Origin: Nostoc sp. B(2019)
GTDB taxonomy: Bacteria > Cyanobacteriota > Cyanobacteriia > Cyanobacteriales > Nostocaceae
Length of the DNA: 64,000 nt
NCBI RefSeq assembly: GCF_010091925.1
Contig: NZ_WVID01000001.1
Coordinates: 186,001 to 250,000 of the forward strand
Direction: 5' to 3'
In this document: positions 35,560 through 44,987 of the stretch, piece by piece
Layout: every line of letters starts with the position of its first letter
How positions within the stretch are numbered: the first letter of the stretch is position 1
Made by a program: the position numbers and the translations under genes
Notes under the pieces: model-generated
The model's input: only the letters and a program-made list of their open reading frames with translations
Database searches by the model: none
Told to the model about the DNA's origin: nothing

Positions 35560-37368
35560 GTGGCTACAGTATTGAAATCTCATCGGGTATCAAGAAGGCG
35601 TAAGCACTCAACGCATCCTCTCCAGCGCCTGCTTGAGTATGGACATCAGTATCGTAAACAAATTTGGCTGGCGACTACTTATTCTACCCTGAATAAATTT
35701 TTTGACTTGGCACCACCTGGATTAATTGGTATCGCGGTGGATGTGGTAGTAAAGCAGCAAGACTCTATCATTGCACAGTTAGGAGTGAAGGATGTCTTTT
35801 GGCAATTTTTGATTCTTTCTTTCCTCACTGTTATTGTTTGGATACTAGAATCGATTTTTGAATACGCCTACGCTCGACTTTGGCGCAATTTGGCGCAGAA
35901 TATTCAACATGATTTGCGTTTGGATGCATACAAACATTTGCAAGAGTTAGAACTAGCTTATTTTGAAGAACGCAGCACTGGCGGTTTAATGTCCATCCTT
36001 AGTGATGATATTAACCAATTAGAGCGATTTTTGGATGTGGGAGCAAATGACATCATCCAAGTTGCCACAACTGTTTTAATTATTGGTGGTGCATTCTTTA
36101 TTTTGGCTCCTAATGTGGCGTGGATGGCGATGTCGCCGATGCCATTTATCCTCTGGGGTTCGTTTGCTTATCAACGCTTGCTTGCACCTCGCTACGCTGA
36201 TGTCCGTGAGAAAGTAGGTTTTCTAAATTCGCGTTTGGCAAATAATATTAGCGGAATTACTACTATTAAAAGTTTTACTGCTGAATCTCATGAAGCCTCA
36301 CGTTTAGAAGTAGATAGTGAAGCTTATCGCCAAAGTAATGGTAAGGCAATTAAACTTTCTGCTGCCTTTATACCCTTAATTAGGATGTTGATTTTGGTAG
36401 GGTTTACCGCTTTACTCTTATACGGAGGAATGGCAGCAGTTTCGGGAAAAATGTCTGTAGGCACTTACAGTGTTTTAGTGTTTTTAATTCAGCGCTTACT
36501 GTGGCCTTTAACTAGATTAGGCGAAACCTTTGACCAATATCAACGGGCAATGGCTTCTACTAATCGAGTGATGGATTTGTTGGATACTCCCATTGCTATT
36601 CATCCAGGAAATATAGTATTGCCTGTGGATGAAGTGCGTGGTGAAGTAGAATTTAAAAATGTCTATTTTGCTTATAAAGATAGATTACCAGTAATTAAAA
36701 ATCTGTCTTTAGATATTCCAGCAGGAAAAACGATCGCAATTGTCGGTTCAACTGGTTCGGGTAAAAGCACTTTAGTCAAACTTTTGTTACGGTTGTACGA
36801 AGTGCAAACGGGAAGCATTACCCTGGATGGCATTGACTTACAAAATTTGAATTTGCAAGATTTACGCCGCTGTATTGGCTTAGTGAGTCAGGATGTATTC
36901 TTATTTCATGGCACTGTAGCAGAGAATATTGCTTATGGTAGCTTTGATGCCACAGATCAAGAAATCGTCATGGCGGCTAAAGTGGCTGAGGCACACGAAT
37001 TTATTATGCACCTGCCCCAAGGTTATGAGACAATTGTGGGAGAAAGAGGACAAAAGTTATCTGGTGGACAAAGACAGCGGATTGCGATCGCCCGCGCAGT
37101 ATTAAAGAATCCACCCATTTTGATTTTAGATGAAGCTACCTCAGCAGTGGATAATGAAACAGAAGCCGCAATCCAGCGATCGCTCGAACGGATTACCGTA
37201 AATAGAACTACAATTGCGATCGCTCATCGTCTTTCCACCATCCGCAATGCCGATTGCATTTATGTCATGGAACATGGGAAATTAGTAGAGTCGGGAACCC
37301 ATGAACAACTGCTAGAAAAAAATGGTACTTACGCCAGTCTTTGGCTTGTACAGTCAGGTTCAAGGTGA
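35560..37368 (+). CDS. ABC exporter with fused membrane and ATPase domains
   Basis: A 602-residue half-transporter of the MsbA/HlyB-like class. Residues about 25-330 carry six membrane helices; the ATPase domain (about 360-600) has [17 protein letters not shown], signature [32 protein letters not shown] and the AHRLST switch. It would act as a homodimer. Substrate cannot be told (lipid, peptide or polysaccharide). The GTG at 35560 is used as start; an internal start is possible because the first 25 residues are basic and unstructured. Confidence 0.9.
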   Translation: MATVLKSHRVSRRRKHSTHPLQRLLEYGHQYRKQIWLATTYSTLNKFFDLAPPGLIGIAVDVVVKQQDSIIAQLGVKDVFWQFLILSFLTVIVWILESIFEYAYARLWRNLAQNIQHDLRLDAYKHLQELELAYFEERSTGGLMSILSDDINQLERFLDVGANDIIQVATTVLIIGGAFFILAPNVAWMAMSPMPFILWGSFAYQRLLAPRYADVREKVGFLNSRLANNISGITTIKSFTAESHEASRLEVDSEAYRQSNGKAIKLSAAFIPLIRMLILVGFTALLLYGGMAAVSGKMSVGTYSVLVFLIQRLLWPLTRLGETFDQYQRAMASTNRVMDLLDTPIAIHPGNIVLPVDEVRGEVEFKNVYFAYKDRLPVIKNLSLDIPAGKTIAIVGSTGSGKSTLVKLLLRLYEVQTGSITLDGIDLQNLNLQDLRRCIGLVSQDVFLFHGTVAENIAYGSFDATDQEIVMAAKVAEAHEFIMHLPQGYETIVGERGQKLSGGQRQRIAIARAVLKNPPILILDEATSAVDNETEAAIQRSLERITVNRTTIAIAHRLSTIRNADCIYVMEHGKLVESGTHEQLLEKNGTYASLWLVQSGSR

Positions 37369-37392
37369 ACTTTACGCAATTCTTTGTATCTT

Positions 37393-37418
37393 AATTACGA
37401 ATTACGAATTACGAATTA
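37393..37418. repeat. short tandem heptamer repeat (AATTACG)n
   Basis: Three and a half copies of AATTACG in tandem just upstream of the next gene. Heptameric tandem repeats are a hallmark of heterocystous cyanobacteria. Confidence 0.75.
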
Positions 37419-37421
37419 TTT

Positions 37422-37850
37422 ATGATGTTTGCTAGTACACAGCCGGAATCAGGTGATAACAAGTGGCGTCGCCAGTTGGATAAATTTGTCAAAGCAAATC
37501 AGCCAGAATTGGCGGCGCTGTTTTGGGGCTTGTGGTTAGAGAATAGTGATAGCCAAGGTACTATCGGTATTGATTTGCAACCAACACCGCATTTTGTGTA
37601 TTGTCCTAAAGAGGCAATAGAGAAATTAAATACTAAAGTTGAGAATCGGCTTCAGGAAATTTTAGGAATTGTCGAGAATCATAAACCAGAAGTTGAAGTT
37701 GTGATGATTGGTATTGGTAGCGGTGAAATCAAGTTAATTCAGTTTGCACCAGAACCAGCACCACCCGCTTGTTTTGAACAATTAGGTAAGGATGTTGATA
37801 GCTTATTAGAACTACTAGAACAGCGCATGAATGAGCAGTTACAAAGCTGA
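37422..37850 (+). CDS. conserved cyanobacterial hypothetical protein
   Basis: A 142-residue acidic soluble protein. The start KWRRQLDKFVKANQPELAAL and LFWGLWLE read as a helix pair; VEVVMIGIGSGEIKLIQF is a strand pair; the end LEQRMNEQLQS is a helix. I do not recognise a named domain. It lies 53 bases after the ABC exporter in the same direction and may be in its operon. Two Met codons at the start leave the first residue open. Confidence 0.7.
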   Translation: MMFASTQPESGDNKWRRQLDKFVKANQPELAALFWGLWLENSDSQGTIGIDLQPTPHFVYCPKEAIEKLNTKVENRLQEILGIVENHKPEVEVVMIGIGSGEIKLIQFAPEPAPPACFEQLGKDVDSLLELLEQRMNEQLQS

Positions 37851-37860
37851 TTAAAATTAC

Positions 37861-38205
37861 TTAGAGAAATGGTATCCAAGGAATAATTATGCTGAGAAAT
37901 TCGTTGACTCCCTCAGTAAGCCTAGCGATATCCTCAAAGTTGTTTGTTTTTTCTTCTAAGTTTTTAATTCCTTTCTTGAAAGAGGATTCATTTTGCTGTA
38001 GTTTTATTAAAAATCCAGTAAGAACATCCCCTTCTAATTGATTAATACAATGGTCAATTTTATCTCGGACTGTTTCAAAAGCCTTTTTTTTATTCTGATC
38101 TTGTTCTATACGAAGTGCTTCCTGAACCTTGATACTATTAAGCCCTTTACGAACTTCTCTTAATCTATTAAGTTCTGTAGCGCTATCTTCAGATTGGGTA
38201 GCCAT
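37861..38205 (-). CDS. small helical hypothetical protein, partner of the lipoprotein upstream
   Basis: A 114-residue, mostly helical, highly charged protein (coiled-coil pattern over about residues 8-95, for example LRIEQDQNKKKAFETVRDKI) ending in a short hydrophobic tail NEFLSIIIPWIPFL. No signal peptide and no family recognised. It lies 23 bases downstream of the lipoprotein gene in the same direction, so the two are probably one operon. Confidence 0.6.
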   Translation of the reverse strand: MATQSEDSATELNRLREVRKGLNSIKVQEALRIEQDQNKKKAFETVRDKIDHCINQLEGDVLTGFLIKLQQNESSFKKGIKNLEEKTNNFEDIARLTEGVNEFLSIIIPWIPFL

Positions 38206-38228
38206 AATACTAGTACCTTAATTTATAA

Positions 38229-39095
38229 TTATTTGTTGTTTGAAACGAGGGTTAAAAAGGAATTAGCATCTTGCAAAACAGTTTTGAGTTGTTCAGAAGA
38301 AACTTCTTCTGTTAATGAAGCTTTAAAAATACTTTTAAAATCTCCTAATAACTTATTTGCATTTTCGATTTCTTCTATCTTGCTATATTTCATTGTGAGA
38401 ATCTGCTTTCGATTCTCAATCCACTCATTTATACTTCCTATTTGATCTGTCTCTTTAAGAGGTAAAAAAACAAGACGATATTCCTGTAGCTGCTGTATTT
38501 CGTCAAGATCTGATTTCATTGATTTACCAAGGAAATCTAGCAATTCTTCTTGTAGTGCTATTTCCTTAAAAATTGTCTCTTGGCGCTTATTTAACTCTTC
38601 TCTAAGTGCGCCTTGAATTTCAGCACGGAGTTGAATTTTTGTCCCTTCTGAAATCAGCTTTTTAACAGGAGTGTGTAATCTACCAAGTGTTAAACCACTA
38701 TCTTCTAAGTTGTTTGCAATATTATCAATTTGTTTTTTAGTTCTACCAGGAGTATCAGACTCAGCTAAATCTAAAAGTTTAGAAAAATATTGTAATAAAA
38801 GTTGGTTATGTTTACGAAGTTCATTAATAAGTTCAAGTCTTGCTTTAGCATCATTAGAATTATTATCGTATGCAGTCTGATCAAAAGGAGTATTGGTTAC
38901 TATTTTACGTAATAAATTCTCTGATGTTAAATCAATTTTAATATCACCAGCTTCTATGAATACCTTGTCAGCAGCTTTAGCATATTGATCACCAGCATCA
39001 GCAAGTTTTTTATACTCTTCAGAAGACTGACAGCCAGTTGTCAATGCTGCTATTGCAGAAAATATTGTAACTATTTTATAAAATTTTTTCATCAT
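38229..39095 (-). CDS. hypothetical coiled-coil lipoprotein
   Basis: A 288-residue protein with a lipoprotein signal peptide (lipobox ALTTGC, Cys near 22) and a mature part predicted by eye to be helical coiled coil throughout (KARLELINELRKHNQLLLQY, LREELNKRQETIFKEIALQE). It recalls no family I know. With the small helical gene downstream it forms a two-gene unit of unknown function; a helical, membrane-anchored periplasmic protein plus a small helical partner. Confidence 0.65.
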   Translation of the reverse strand: MMKKFYKIVTIFSAIAALTTGCQSSEEYKKLADAGDQYAKAADKVFIEAGDIKIDLTSENLLRKIVTNTPFDQTAYDNNSNDAKARLELINELRKHNQLLLQYFSKLLDLAESDTPGRTKKQIDNIANNLEDSGLTLGRLHTPVKKLISEGTKIQLRAEIQGALREELNKRQETIFKEIALQEELLDFLGKSMKSDLDEIQQLQEYRLVFLPLKETDQIGSINEWIENRKQILTMKYSKIEEIENANKLLGDFKSIFKASLTEEVSSEQLKTVLQDANSFLTLVSNNK

Positions 39096-39670
39096 AAATA
39101 TCTCTATGAGAGTTCAATAAGTGCTAATTTATGCCAAGTCAATATCTATTTACAAGAACTTCTGAATTGCCTAAAAACAATTTATCTCTGTAAATAAAAT
39201 ACTATCTTTAATTTCAGATTTAATATAGTTTTAAAACTCATACAAAAACTAATATAAAAACTCATAATAATTTTTATATGGCTGAGTATTAATAAAAATT
39301 ATCAGGCATGAAAAAATATTTAAAAATATAAAAATATTTGTTTCATAATACAAGCTAAAATTCAACTTGTACTTTAGCGATCGCCCCTGGCGTGCTGGAA
39401 GCGATCGCATCTATCGTCGTAAAAAATAAGAGTGTAAATAAAATAGAAAGCTGTCAAGTCTGCACGCAATGAGTGTCTATAAACTTTTCCTTTCACACTG
39501 ACTCAAAAAAAGCGGCGGGAGAAATGTGAAAGAACGAGAAACTCTATTTACATAAGAGCAAATCCTCTCATCAGGGAAACCTAACAAATATGACGTGTGC
39601 TATAAAGTACCCGCGTCCTTTTTCTTTCCTGGGTTAAAGCCAGAGGTTTACCAAACTCCTGTGAGGTGTT
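39096..39670. other. 575-bp intergenic region
   Basis: The left part (39200-39360) is AT-rich with several ATATAAAAAT-like stretches. Two HIP1 octamers stand 24 bases apart near 39377-39408. The right end holds GAGGTG before the ATG of the next gene. No gene, riboswitch or strong hairpin recognised. Confidence 0.4.
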
Positions 39671-40267
39671 ATGAAACAGATCAAAAATAAAATTACGAAT
39701 AAATTAGAGCGACTATTAGAGCAACATTTAGTACCTCGTTTGATAGATTGGGAAGAATACCTGCAAACCAAAATCAGGCGTTATAAGCATCTGGAACTCA
39801 AAGGTAAATTGAAATTTTGTGGCTCAGGTGTTCGGTTCAAGCGAGATATTAGAATTGATAACCCTCAAAATATATCTTTGGGAAATAAAGTGTATATCGG
39901 CCCAGATGCCTTATTAGATGGTCGTGGCGGGATCACAATTGGTGATAACACAACACTTGGCTTTAACGTTGTGATCCTATCTGCAAACCACGACTATCAA
40001 AGTAATGATCTTCCTTATGAACATAATATTTATATTCATAAACCTGTTATTATCGGTCGCAATGTTTGGATTGGTGGAAACGTTTTAATTATTCCAGGAG
40101 TTTCCATAGGAGACGGTGCAATTGTGGCGGCTGGTACAGTTGTAACTGCTAATGTTGAACCTTTAGCAATTGTCGGAAATCAACCGATGAGAACAATTAA
40201 ATACCGCGACAAAGAACACTATGAACGACTTGCTAATCAGCAAGAAAGCCAACCTCCTTTGGAATAA
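39671..40267 (+). CDS. hexapeptide-repeat acyltransferase
   Basis: A 198-residue left-handed beta-helix enzyme of the WcaF/maltose-O-acetyltransferase type. Hexapeptide turns run from about residue 50 (KFCGSGVRFKRDIRIDNPQN) to 185; the catalytic His is in LSANHDYQS and the cofactor region is VIIGRNVWIGGNVLIIPGVS. An N-terminal helical stretch (1-45) precedes it. It probably acetylates a sugar in exopolysaccharide or lipid synthesis; donor and acceptor unknown. A GAGGTG site precedes the ATG. Confidence 0.88.
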   Translation: MKQIKNKITNKLERLLEQHLVPRLIDWEEYLQTKIRRYKHLELKGKLKFCGSGVRFKRDIRIDNPQNISLGNKVYIGPDALLDGRGGITIGDNTTLGFNVVILSANHDYQSNDLPYEHNIYIHKPVIIGRNVWIGGNVLIIPGVSIGDGAIVAAGTVVTANVEPLAIVGNQPMRTIKYRDKEHYERLANQQESQPPLE

Positions 40268-40283
40268 TTCAAACAAAATTAAA

Positions 40284-40311
40284 TAGGTTGGGCATTACAA
40301 TGCCCAACCTA
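40284..40311. terminator. bidirectional hairpin between convergent genes
   Basis: A perfect 13-bp inverted repeat (TAGGTTGGGCATT / AATGCCCAACCTA, 2-base centre) exactly between the acyltransferase stop (40267) and the P450 stop (40313). T-rich flanks are weak, but the position between convergent genes fits a shared terminator. The same GTTGGGC core occurs at 34543. Confidence 0.65.
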
Positions 40312-40312
40312 C

Positions 40313-41746
40313 TTAAACTGAGACTGGTGTATTAGCACGCTTTACCTGGGGCGTTGCTACCATCCGCATTCCTGCTGGTGTGGCTAGAGTTAGACCACGG
40401 CGCACAGGACGCACAGGACGCTTATTTGCTAGGCATACTTGAAAATCTGACAAAATAGTTGCCAAGACGATTTTCATTTCATACTGGGCAAATGCCATGC
40501 CAATACAACGACGGCTACCCCCACCAAAGGGTAAGTATTCATAAGGTGAAAATTGCCTTTCTAAAAAGCGTTCTGGTTTAAACTGTTTGGGTTGCGGGTA
40601 GACTTCTTCTCTATGGTGCGCTAAATAAATACTGGGGATTATTGCTGTTCCCTCTGGCAGTTTGTAGCCCATAACTTCAATTGGGGTTTTCACAATCCGC
40701 AAGAAAGCATTCATAGCAATTGGGTAAATTCGCAACGTTTCTTGGCAAACTGCTGTTAAATAAGGCAATTTAGCAATACTACTCGGATCTGGGTTAACAC
40801 CAAGGGTGTTGAGTTCCTGTAGCAACTTCTCACGCACCTCTGGTAAATGGTCAATCCAGTAAAAAGCCCATGTCAATGCAGAAGCAGTAGTTTCATGTCC
40901 CGCTACTAGCAGTGTCATTAACTCGTCGTGTAATTCTGCATCTGACATCCCTTGACCATCGTCATAACGAGCAGCCATCATCAAACTCAGGATATCTTGG
41001 CGATTTTGGTGAGATTCAGCCCGACGTTCTTGAAGTAAAGCATAAATGAGTTGATCAATTTTTTGCCGTTGTCGCAGAATCCAGCCCCAAGGACTCCAAG
41101 CGCCTAAATCTTTTTGCATAAACCCGAAAAAGAAGGCACTGGACATTACAGGCGAGCTGATAAAGTTTAGTAGGTCACTTAGCGATCGCCTCAGTTCCTC
41201 AAAAAGCTGTCCCTCATCCAAACCAAATACAACTCGTAAAATAACACGCAAGGTAATTTCTTGCATCGACTCACGGATATCAAAAGGCTTACCAATTAGC
41301 CACTCGTCACTTACTTGTTGAGTTATTTTACGGATATCCTGACCGTAAGCCCGCATTCTTTCGCCATGAAAGGGAGGCGCTAATAGTTGACGTTGGCGCT
41401 GGTGGCGATCGCCATCCGTTAACATAAAAGAGCGATCGCCAAGCAAAAATCTTAGTCCTACGTTCCCCCTCCCAACCTCAAAATGACTAGAATCAGCAGT
41501 AAAAATCTGCTCAAGCGCTTGGGGTTGGCTGAAGTACACAAGATGATTATCCCCGCGGCTACTCCTGATAGTAAAGGTATCACCGTAGAGTTTGGCAAAA
41601 TCATCCACATATTTCACTGGCTGACCAATAAACTTGAGCATCCGCAGAAAACGCGGCATTTTTGGCCCATCGGGTAAATTAGAAATGGCTGTCATAGAAG
41701 TTTGTAGAATTGACGGCTTCTGAATTTTATTGTTACGAGTTTTCAT
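40313..41746 (-). CDS. cytochrome P450 (CYP110-like)
   Basis: About 477 residues. The heme-binding loop is [19 protein letters not shown] with the Cys ligand, the I-helix is [15 protein letters not shown], and the K-helix ExxR is ETLRIYP. The start ([20 protein letters not shown]) resembles the cyanobacterial CYP110 family, which oxidises fatty acids, alkanes and terpenoids. The start at 41746 is one of two candidates (41695 is the other). An open frame extends upstream to 41959 but would overlap the divergent ParA-type gene and is not used. Substrate unknown. Confidence 0.9.
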   Translation of the reverse strand: MKTRNNKIQKPSILQTSMTAISNLPDGPKMPRFLRMLKFIGQPVKYVDDFAKLYGDTFTIRSSRGDNHLVYFSQPQALEQIFTADSSHFEVGRGNVGLRFLLGDRSFMLTDGDRHQRQRQLLAPPFHGERMRAYGQDIRKITQQVSDEWLIGKPFDIRESMQEITLRVILRVVFGLDEGQLFEELRRSLSDLLNFISSPVMSSAFFFGFMQKDLGAWSPWGWILRQRQKIDQLIYALLQERRAESHQNRQDILSLMMAARYDDGQGMSDAELHDELMTLLVAGHETTASALTWAFYWIDHLPEVREKLLQELNTLGVNPDPSSIAKLPYLTAVCQETLRIYPIAMNAFLRIVKTPIEVMGYKLPEGTAIIPSIYLAHHREEVYPQPKQFKPERFLERQFSPYEYLPFGGGSRRCIGMAFAQYEMKIVLATILSDFQVCLANKRPVRPVRRGLTLATPAGMRMVATPQVKRANTPVSV

Positions 41747-41803
41747 GTTCTTGAGGGTTACACAAAGCGGTATATTCTTGTAAGGCAGCATCGGAAGCAA
41801 GCA

Positions 41804-42436
41804 GTGCCAAAAATCATCGCTATTCTTAACGGTAAAGGAGGAGTCGGTAAAACGACTACCGCAGTCAATCTGGCTGCAAACTTTGCAAAGAAAAAAAAGG
41901 TGATTCTGATTGACGCAGATATTCAAGGTTCTGCAAGTTGGTGGGTTGGACGCAATCAACAGGAAATAGGATTTGATCTATCTCAAGAAACGGATCCTAC
42001 ACTTTTAGGTGATTTAGGAAAGATAAAAGGTTACGATTTAGTAGTGGTGGATACGCCTCCGGCGCTGCGCTCTGAAGCATTGGCGGCGGTAGTTGCGATC
42101 GCAGATTATCTAGTTTTGCCTACACCCCCAGCAGCAATGGATTTAGCTGTGCTCGTGGAGACAGTAAAGGCAGCCATTATCCCTGTGGGAACTCCCCATC
42201 GGGTACTGCTAACTAAAGTTGATACACGGAGTATGGGAGAAGCACTAGAAGCTAAAAACACCCTCACGAAGCTAGGTATTCCGGCTTTTAATACCTTTAT
42301 CCGTGCCTATAAAGCTCATGAACGAGCGGCCCTTGAGGGTGTAGCGATTACTCAATGGCGAGGAGGAAATGCCAGAGAGGCGGAGTTAGACTACCGCCGC
42401 GTGGCTGATGAATTACAGCGTGAATGGAGGAAATAA
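41804..42436 (+). CDS. ParA/MinD-family ATPase, probable McdA
   Basis: A 210-residue ParA-type ATPase with a classical Walker A ([20 protein letters not shown]), switch [12 protein letters not shown], and VVVDTPPAL. It starts at a GTG with GGAAG upstream. It is immediately followed, with a TAATG overlap, by a small coiled-coil gene, and 1.7 kb further by ccmK3-ccmK4. This arrangement and the partner's features fit McdA, which forms nucleoid gradients that space carboxysomes; the canonical Lys in Walker A fits the type 2 group. A generic plasmid-type ParA is less likely because no ParB or parS is seen. Confidence 0.7.
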   Translation: MPKIIAILNGKGGVGKTTTAVNLAANFAKKKKVILIDADIQGSASWWVGRNQQEIGFDLSQETDPTLLGDLGKIKGYDLVVVDTPPALRSEALAAVVAIADYLVLPTPPAAMDLAVLVETVKAAIIPVGTPHRVLLTKVDTRSMGEALEAKNTLTKLGIPAFNTFIRAYKAHERAALEGVAITQWRGGNAREAELDYRRVADELQREWRK

Positions 42437-43095
42437 TGGTTAAGAAACGTCTCACCGACTTAATACAAGAGGAGGCACAAAAATTTACACCTTCCGAAGG
42501 TGAAGATGCAATTGAAATCGCATCTGAAGTAGTTGTGGAAGAAAATGCTGCCGCAACTGAAGAAACGTCAGCACAAGAAACTGAACCAACTTCTACTAAG
42601 CGCACAAATCCAACCAAGGCTGATTTAGAAGCAACTGTCAAAGAATTGACAGAAACTCTAGAAAAAAACCATAAAAAAGAAGCTGAGCTTCAGCAGCAAA
42701 TTATTGATTTGCAATCAAATTTATCTGAACAAAAAACATTAGCAGAACGGCTAACAAAAGAATTGTACGAAGCTAAAAAAACAGCATTACAACTTGCAGA
42801 AGCTAATTCTAAGCTAATAGAAGAAAAGAGCGCTGCAAAACCCGCAGAAAAAGCCAAATCTCAGCTAATAGAAGAAAAGAGTGCTGCAAAACCCGCAGAA
42901 AAAGCCAAATCTCAGCTAATAGAACAAACTAGTGCTATAAGACCAGTAAAAGAATACAACCCACTGAACTACAAAAAGTCACACCGCTCATCTGAAAAGC
43001 TGGCTCAATATCAGCCAGACAATCAACATCAACCAGACAATCAACCAAACGAGTCTGCTGATGATTCTAATAATCAGATGTGGTTACTTGATTAG
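42436..43095 (+). CDS. probable McdB (carboxysome positioning adaptor)
   Basis: A 219-residue acidic, low-complexity protein with no ParB-like helix-turn-helix. It starts at the ATG overlapping the upstream stop, with GGAGG seven bases before. Order: basic N-terminal helix ([16 protein letters not shown]), acidic disordered stretch (about 20-60), coiled coil (about 62-130), a 17-residue repeat (SQLIEEKSAAKPAEKAK) nearly twice and part of a third, a Gln/Asn-rich region, and an end of NNQMWLLD. A Trp close to the C-terminus is a reported invariant feature of McdB. McdB links McdA to the carboxysome shell and condenses in vitro. Confidence 0.65.
   Translation: MVKKRLTDLIQEEAQKFTPSEGEDAIEIASEVVVEENAAATEETSAQETEPTSTKRTNPTKADLEATVKELTETLEKNHKKEAELQQQIIDLQSNLSEQKTLAERLTKELYEAKKTALQLAEANSKLIEEKSAAKPAEKAKSQLIEEKSAAKPAEKAKSQLIEQTSAIRPVKEYNPLNYKKSHRSSEKLAQYQPDNQHQPDNQPNESADDSNNQMWLLD
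42814..42930. repeat. 51-bp tandem repeat in the mcdB-like gene
   Basis: CTAATAGAAGAAAAGAG... begins at 42814 and again at 42865 with one base changed (AGCGCT/AGTGCT) over 51 bases, and a shorter third copy starts at 42916. It codes for the 17-residue unit of the protein linker and is a likely site of copy-number change. Confidence 0.8.
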
Positions 43096-43137
43096 ACTTT
43101 AATCCAGCTTTTACTGAAAAAGTCGTTATCTTGGGAG

Positions 43138-44025
43138 TTAACCCCGAAACTCTAAAATATGCTGGGCAGTGATTTGTGGTTGTTCCAAGTGAGGGAGATG
43201 ACCACAATCTTGTATCCAGGTTAAAGTACTGTGTGGAATTGCCCTTTTAAACCGCTTGGCATCCCCAGTACCCAAAATTTTATCAGAATCACCCCACAAA
43301 ATCAGCGTCGGTTGCACAATTTCTGCTAGTTTCTTAAATCTAAAAGCACTGTAGCCACCACTTTTAGTAAAAGCAATCAAAGCTTGATGCCAACTAGGCA
43401 TTTGTAGGTGTAATGCTCCACAATATAGAGCATCGATAGAGGCAAGAGTTTGATTTTTATATCCTATACGGGAAACGCGATCGCGCACTTTCAGATTACT
43501 CAAAAACTGAGTTGCTAAATAATCTAACGGGGGAAACATTAATTTACTCAATGGCGAACCACCCGCCAAACCAGCACTGTCAATTAACACCAACTTTTGC
43601 ACCACTTCCGGGTAACTCAGCGTGAAATCAATTGCCGTTGCACCCCCCATGGAAGCGCCCACCAAAATTACAGGTTGATTTATTAGACTTTTCCAGAAAT
43701 AATAAAGATGGGTTTTAATGGCAGTTGGGCTATAGACAATTCCTGAAAGTCTGTCTGTAAATCCAAAGCCCAACAAATCTACTGCCCAAGTTTCATTATC
43801 TTCAGAAAGCAGTGGTAAAAGCCGGCGAAATTCCAATACAGAACTATCAAAACCGTGAATTAATAATATAGGAGTTCCACCACTTCCTAAATGCACATAG
43901 GTTGTGGTAATTGGTTGATTATTTAGGGGAGTAGCGATCGCAAACGATTGAATGCTTTGAGCTAATGCGATCGAAGCAGGTTCAGTAAGTTGACGAACTG
44001 CTGTAGGAAGAAAATTAGGAAACAT
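43138..44025 (-). CDS. alpha/beta hydrolase
   Basis: A 295-residue soluble hydrolase. Oxyanion LLIHGFDSSVLEFR, nucleophile elbow VGASMGGATAIDF (Ser), acid LILWGDSDKILG and His in IQDCGHLPHLEQP are present. No signal peptide. Substrate unknown. It lies on the opposite strand between the McdAB pair and ccmK3, so it interrupts the carboxysome cluster without being part of its transcript. Confidence 0.88.
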   Translation of the reverse strand: MFPNFLPTAVRQLTEPASIALAQSIQSFAIATPLNNQPITTTYVHLGSGGTPILLIHGFDSSVLEFRRLLPLLSEDNETWAVDLLGFGFTDRLSGIVYSPTAIKTHLYYFWKSLINQPVILVGASMGGATAIDFTLSYPEVVQKLVLIDSAGLAGGSPLSKLMFPPLDYLATQFLSNLKVRDRVSRIGYKNQTLASIDALYCGALHLQMPSWHQALIAFTKSGGYSAFRFKKLAEIVQPTLILWGDSDKILGTGDAKRFKRAIPHSTLTWIQDCGHLPHLEQPQITAQHILEFRG

Positions 44026-44188
44026 AGATTTTAGTTTACTGTATTAACTGCCTGCTGCATAACGCTACTTGCACTAGCAGACGCTCTCTCAGCTATTGGT
44101 ATCAAAGAAAGTTTGCCAAAATGTCAAAATTGGGACTAAAGCCACGTACAATTGATATCGCCCATTCCTTGATTTGGGAGTTGATGCC

Positions 44189-44500
44189 ATGCCAATGGCG
44201 GTTGGCGTAATTGAAACTTTAGGTTTTCCTAGTGTGTTAGCCGCAGCAGATGCTATGGTCAAATCTGCCGCAGTCACAATTGTGTATTATGGTCAAGCTG
44301 AAAGCGCTCGTTTGTTAGTCGCCGTCAGGGGACATGTTGCTGAAGTCAAAAGAGCAGTTGAAGCAGGAATCGCCGCTGGAGAAGAAGTAAAGGTTGGTAC
44401 AGTAATCACTCATTACATCGTTCCCAATCCCCCGGAAAATGTAGAAACTATTCTACCAATTCACTTTACTGAAGAATCAGAACCTTTCCGTATGTTCTAA
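44189..44500 (+). CDS. ccmK3: carboxysome shell protein CcmK3
   Basis: A 103-residue BMC-domain protein that forms hexamer tiles of the beta-carboxysome shell. The start at 44189 has GGGAG eight bases upstream and gives MPMAVGVIETLGFPSVLAAA, the usual CcmK3 N-terminus. ADAMVKSAAVTIVYY and SHYIVPNPPENV-like HYIVPNPPENVETILP are the BMC core. The Tyr pair after TIV and the acidic pore segment differ from CcmK2/K4 as expected for CcmK3, which mixes into hexamers with CcmK4. First of two genes. Confidence 0.88.
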   Translation: MPMAVGVIETLGFPSVLAAADAMVKSAAVTIVYYGQAESARLLVAVRGHVAEVKRAVEAGIAAGEEVKVGTVITHYIVPNPPENVETILPIHFTEESEPFRMF

Positions 44501-44586
44501 GCAATTTCGCCATCAAAATCTGTAGCGAAGCTTCGTACAATTAACTTATAGCGCCACATACAGTTTATTCCTAAAGGAGATTACTA

Positions 44587-44937
44587 ATGTCACTACAGGC
44601 AGTTGGAGCACTGGAAACTAAAGGTTTTCCTGCTGTACTAGCAGCAGCCGATGCTATGGTAAAAGCCGGTCGAGTCACCCTCGTTGGTTATATCAGAGTA
44701 GGTAGCGCTCGCTTTACAGTTAATATTCGTGGCGATGTTTCTGAGGTTAAAACAGCTATGGCTGCTGGTGTTGAAGCCGCAGAAAACGTTTATGGCGGTA
44801 CCCTAGAATCCTGGGTGATTATTCCTCGTCCTCATGAAAACGTCGAAGCTGTTCTGCCAATAGCTTACACAGAAGCAGTTCAACAGTATCGAGAATCTGT
44901 AGAAAATCCCATCGTCAGGTCGTCTAACGGACGATAA
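44587..44937 (+). CDS. ccmK4: carboxysome shell protein CcmK4
   Basis: A 116-residue BMC-domain hexamer protein. [20 protein letters not shown] and [20 protein letters not shown] are typical of CcmK4; the tail [11 protein letters not shown] extends slightly past the BMC fold. AAAGGAG precedes its ATG. It is 86 bases after ccmK3 and followed by a strong terminator, so ccmK3-ccmK4 is a satellite operon away from any ccmKLMN cluster in this window. Confidence 0.9.
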   Translation: MSLQAVGALETKGFPAVLAAADAMVKAGRVTLVGYIRVGSARFTVNIRGDVSEVKTAMAAGVEAAENVYGGTLESWVIIPRPHENVEAVLPIAYTEAVQQYRESVENPIVRSSNGR

Positions 44938-44952
44938 GGTCAAGGTCAATAG

Positions 44953-44987
44953 TCAATAGTCAATATTGATTTTGACTATTGATTTTT
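44953..44987 (+). terminator. intrinsic terminator of ccmK3-ccmK4
   Basis: TCAATAGTCAA (44953-44963) pairs with TTGACTATTGA (44972-44982), followed by five T residues. The left arm is made from the heptamer tandem repeat AGTCAAT, an example of a tandem repeat serving as a terminator. Confidence 0.8.

Noticed and set aside
39421-39670. Riboswitch or leader RNA before the acyltransferase gene
   Set aside because: No recognisable aptamer core or terminator/antiterminator pair by eye.
41747-41959. N-terminal extension of the P450 frame
   Set aside because: Overlaps the divergent ParA-type gene and does not resemble P450 sequence; starts at 41746 or 41695 fit better.
41804-43095. Plasmid partition (ParAB) or toxin-antitoxin pair
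   Set aside because: The partner has no DNA-binding fold, no parS-like repeats are seen, and carboxysome genes are close by.
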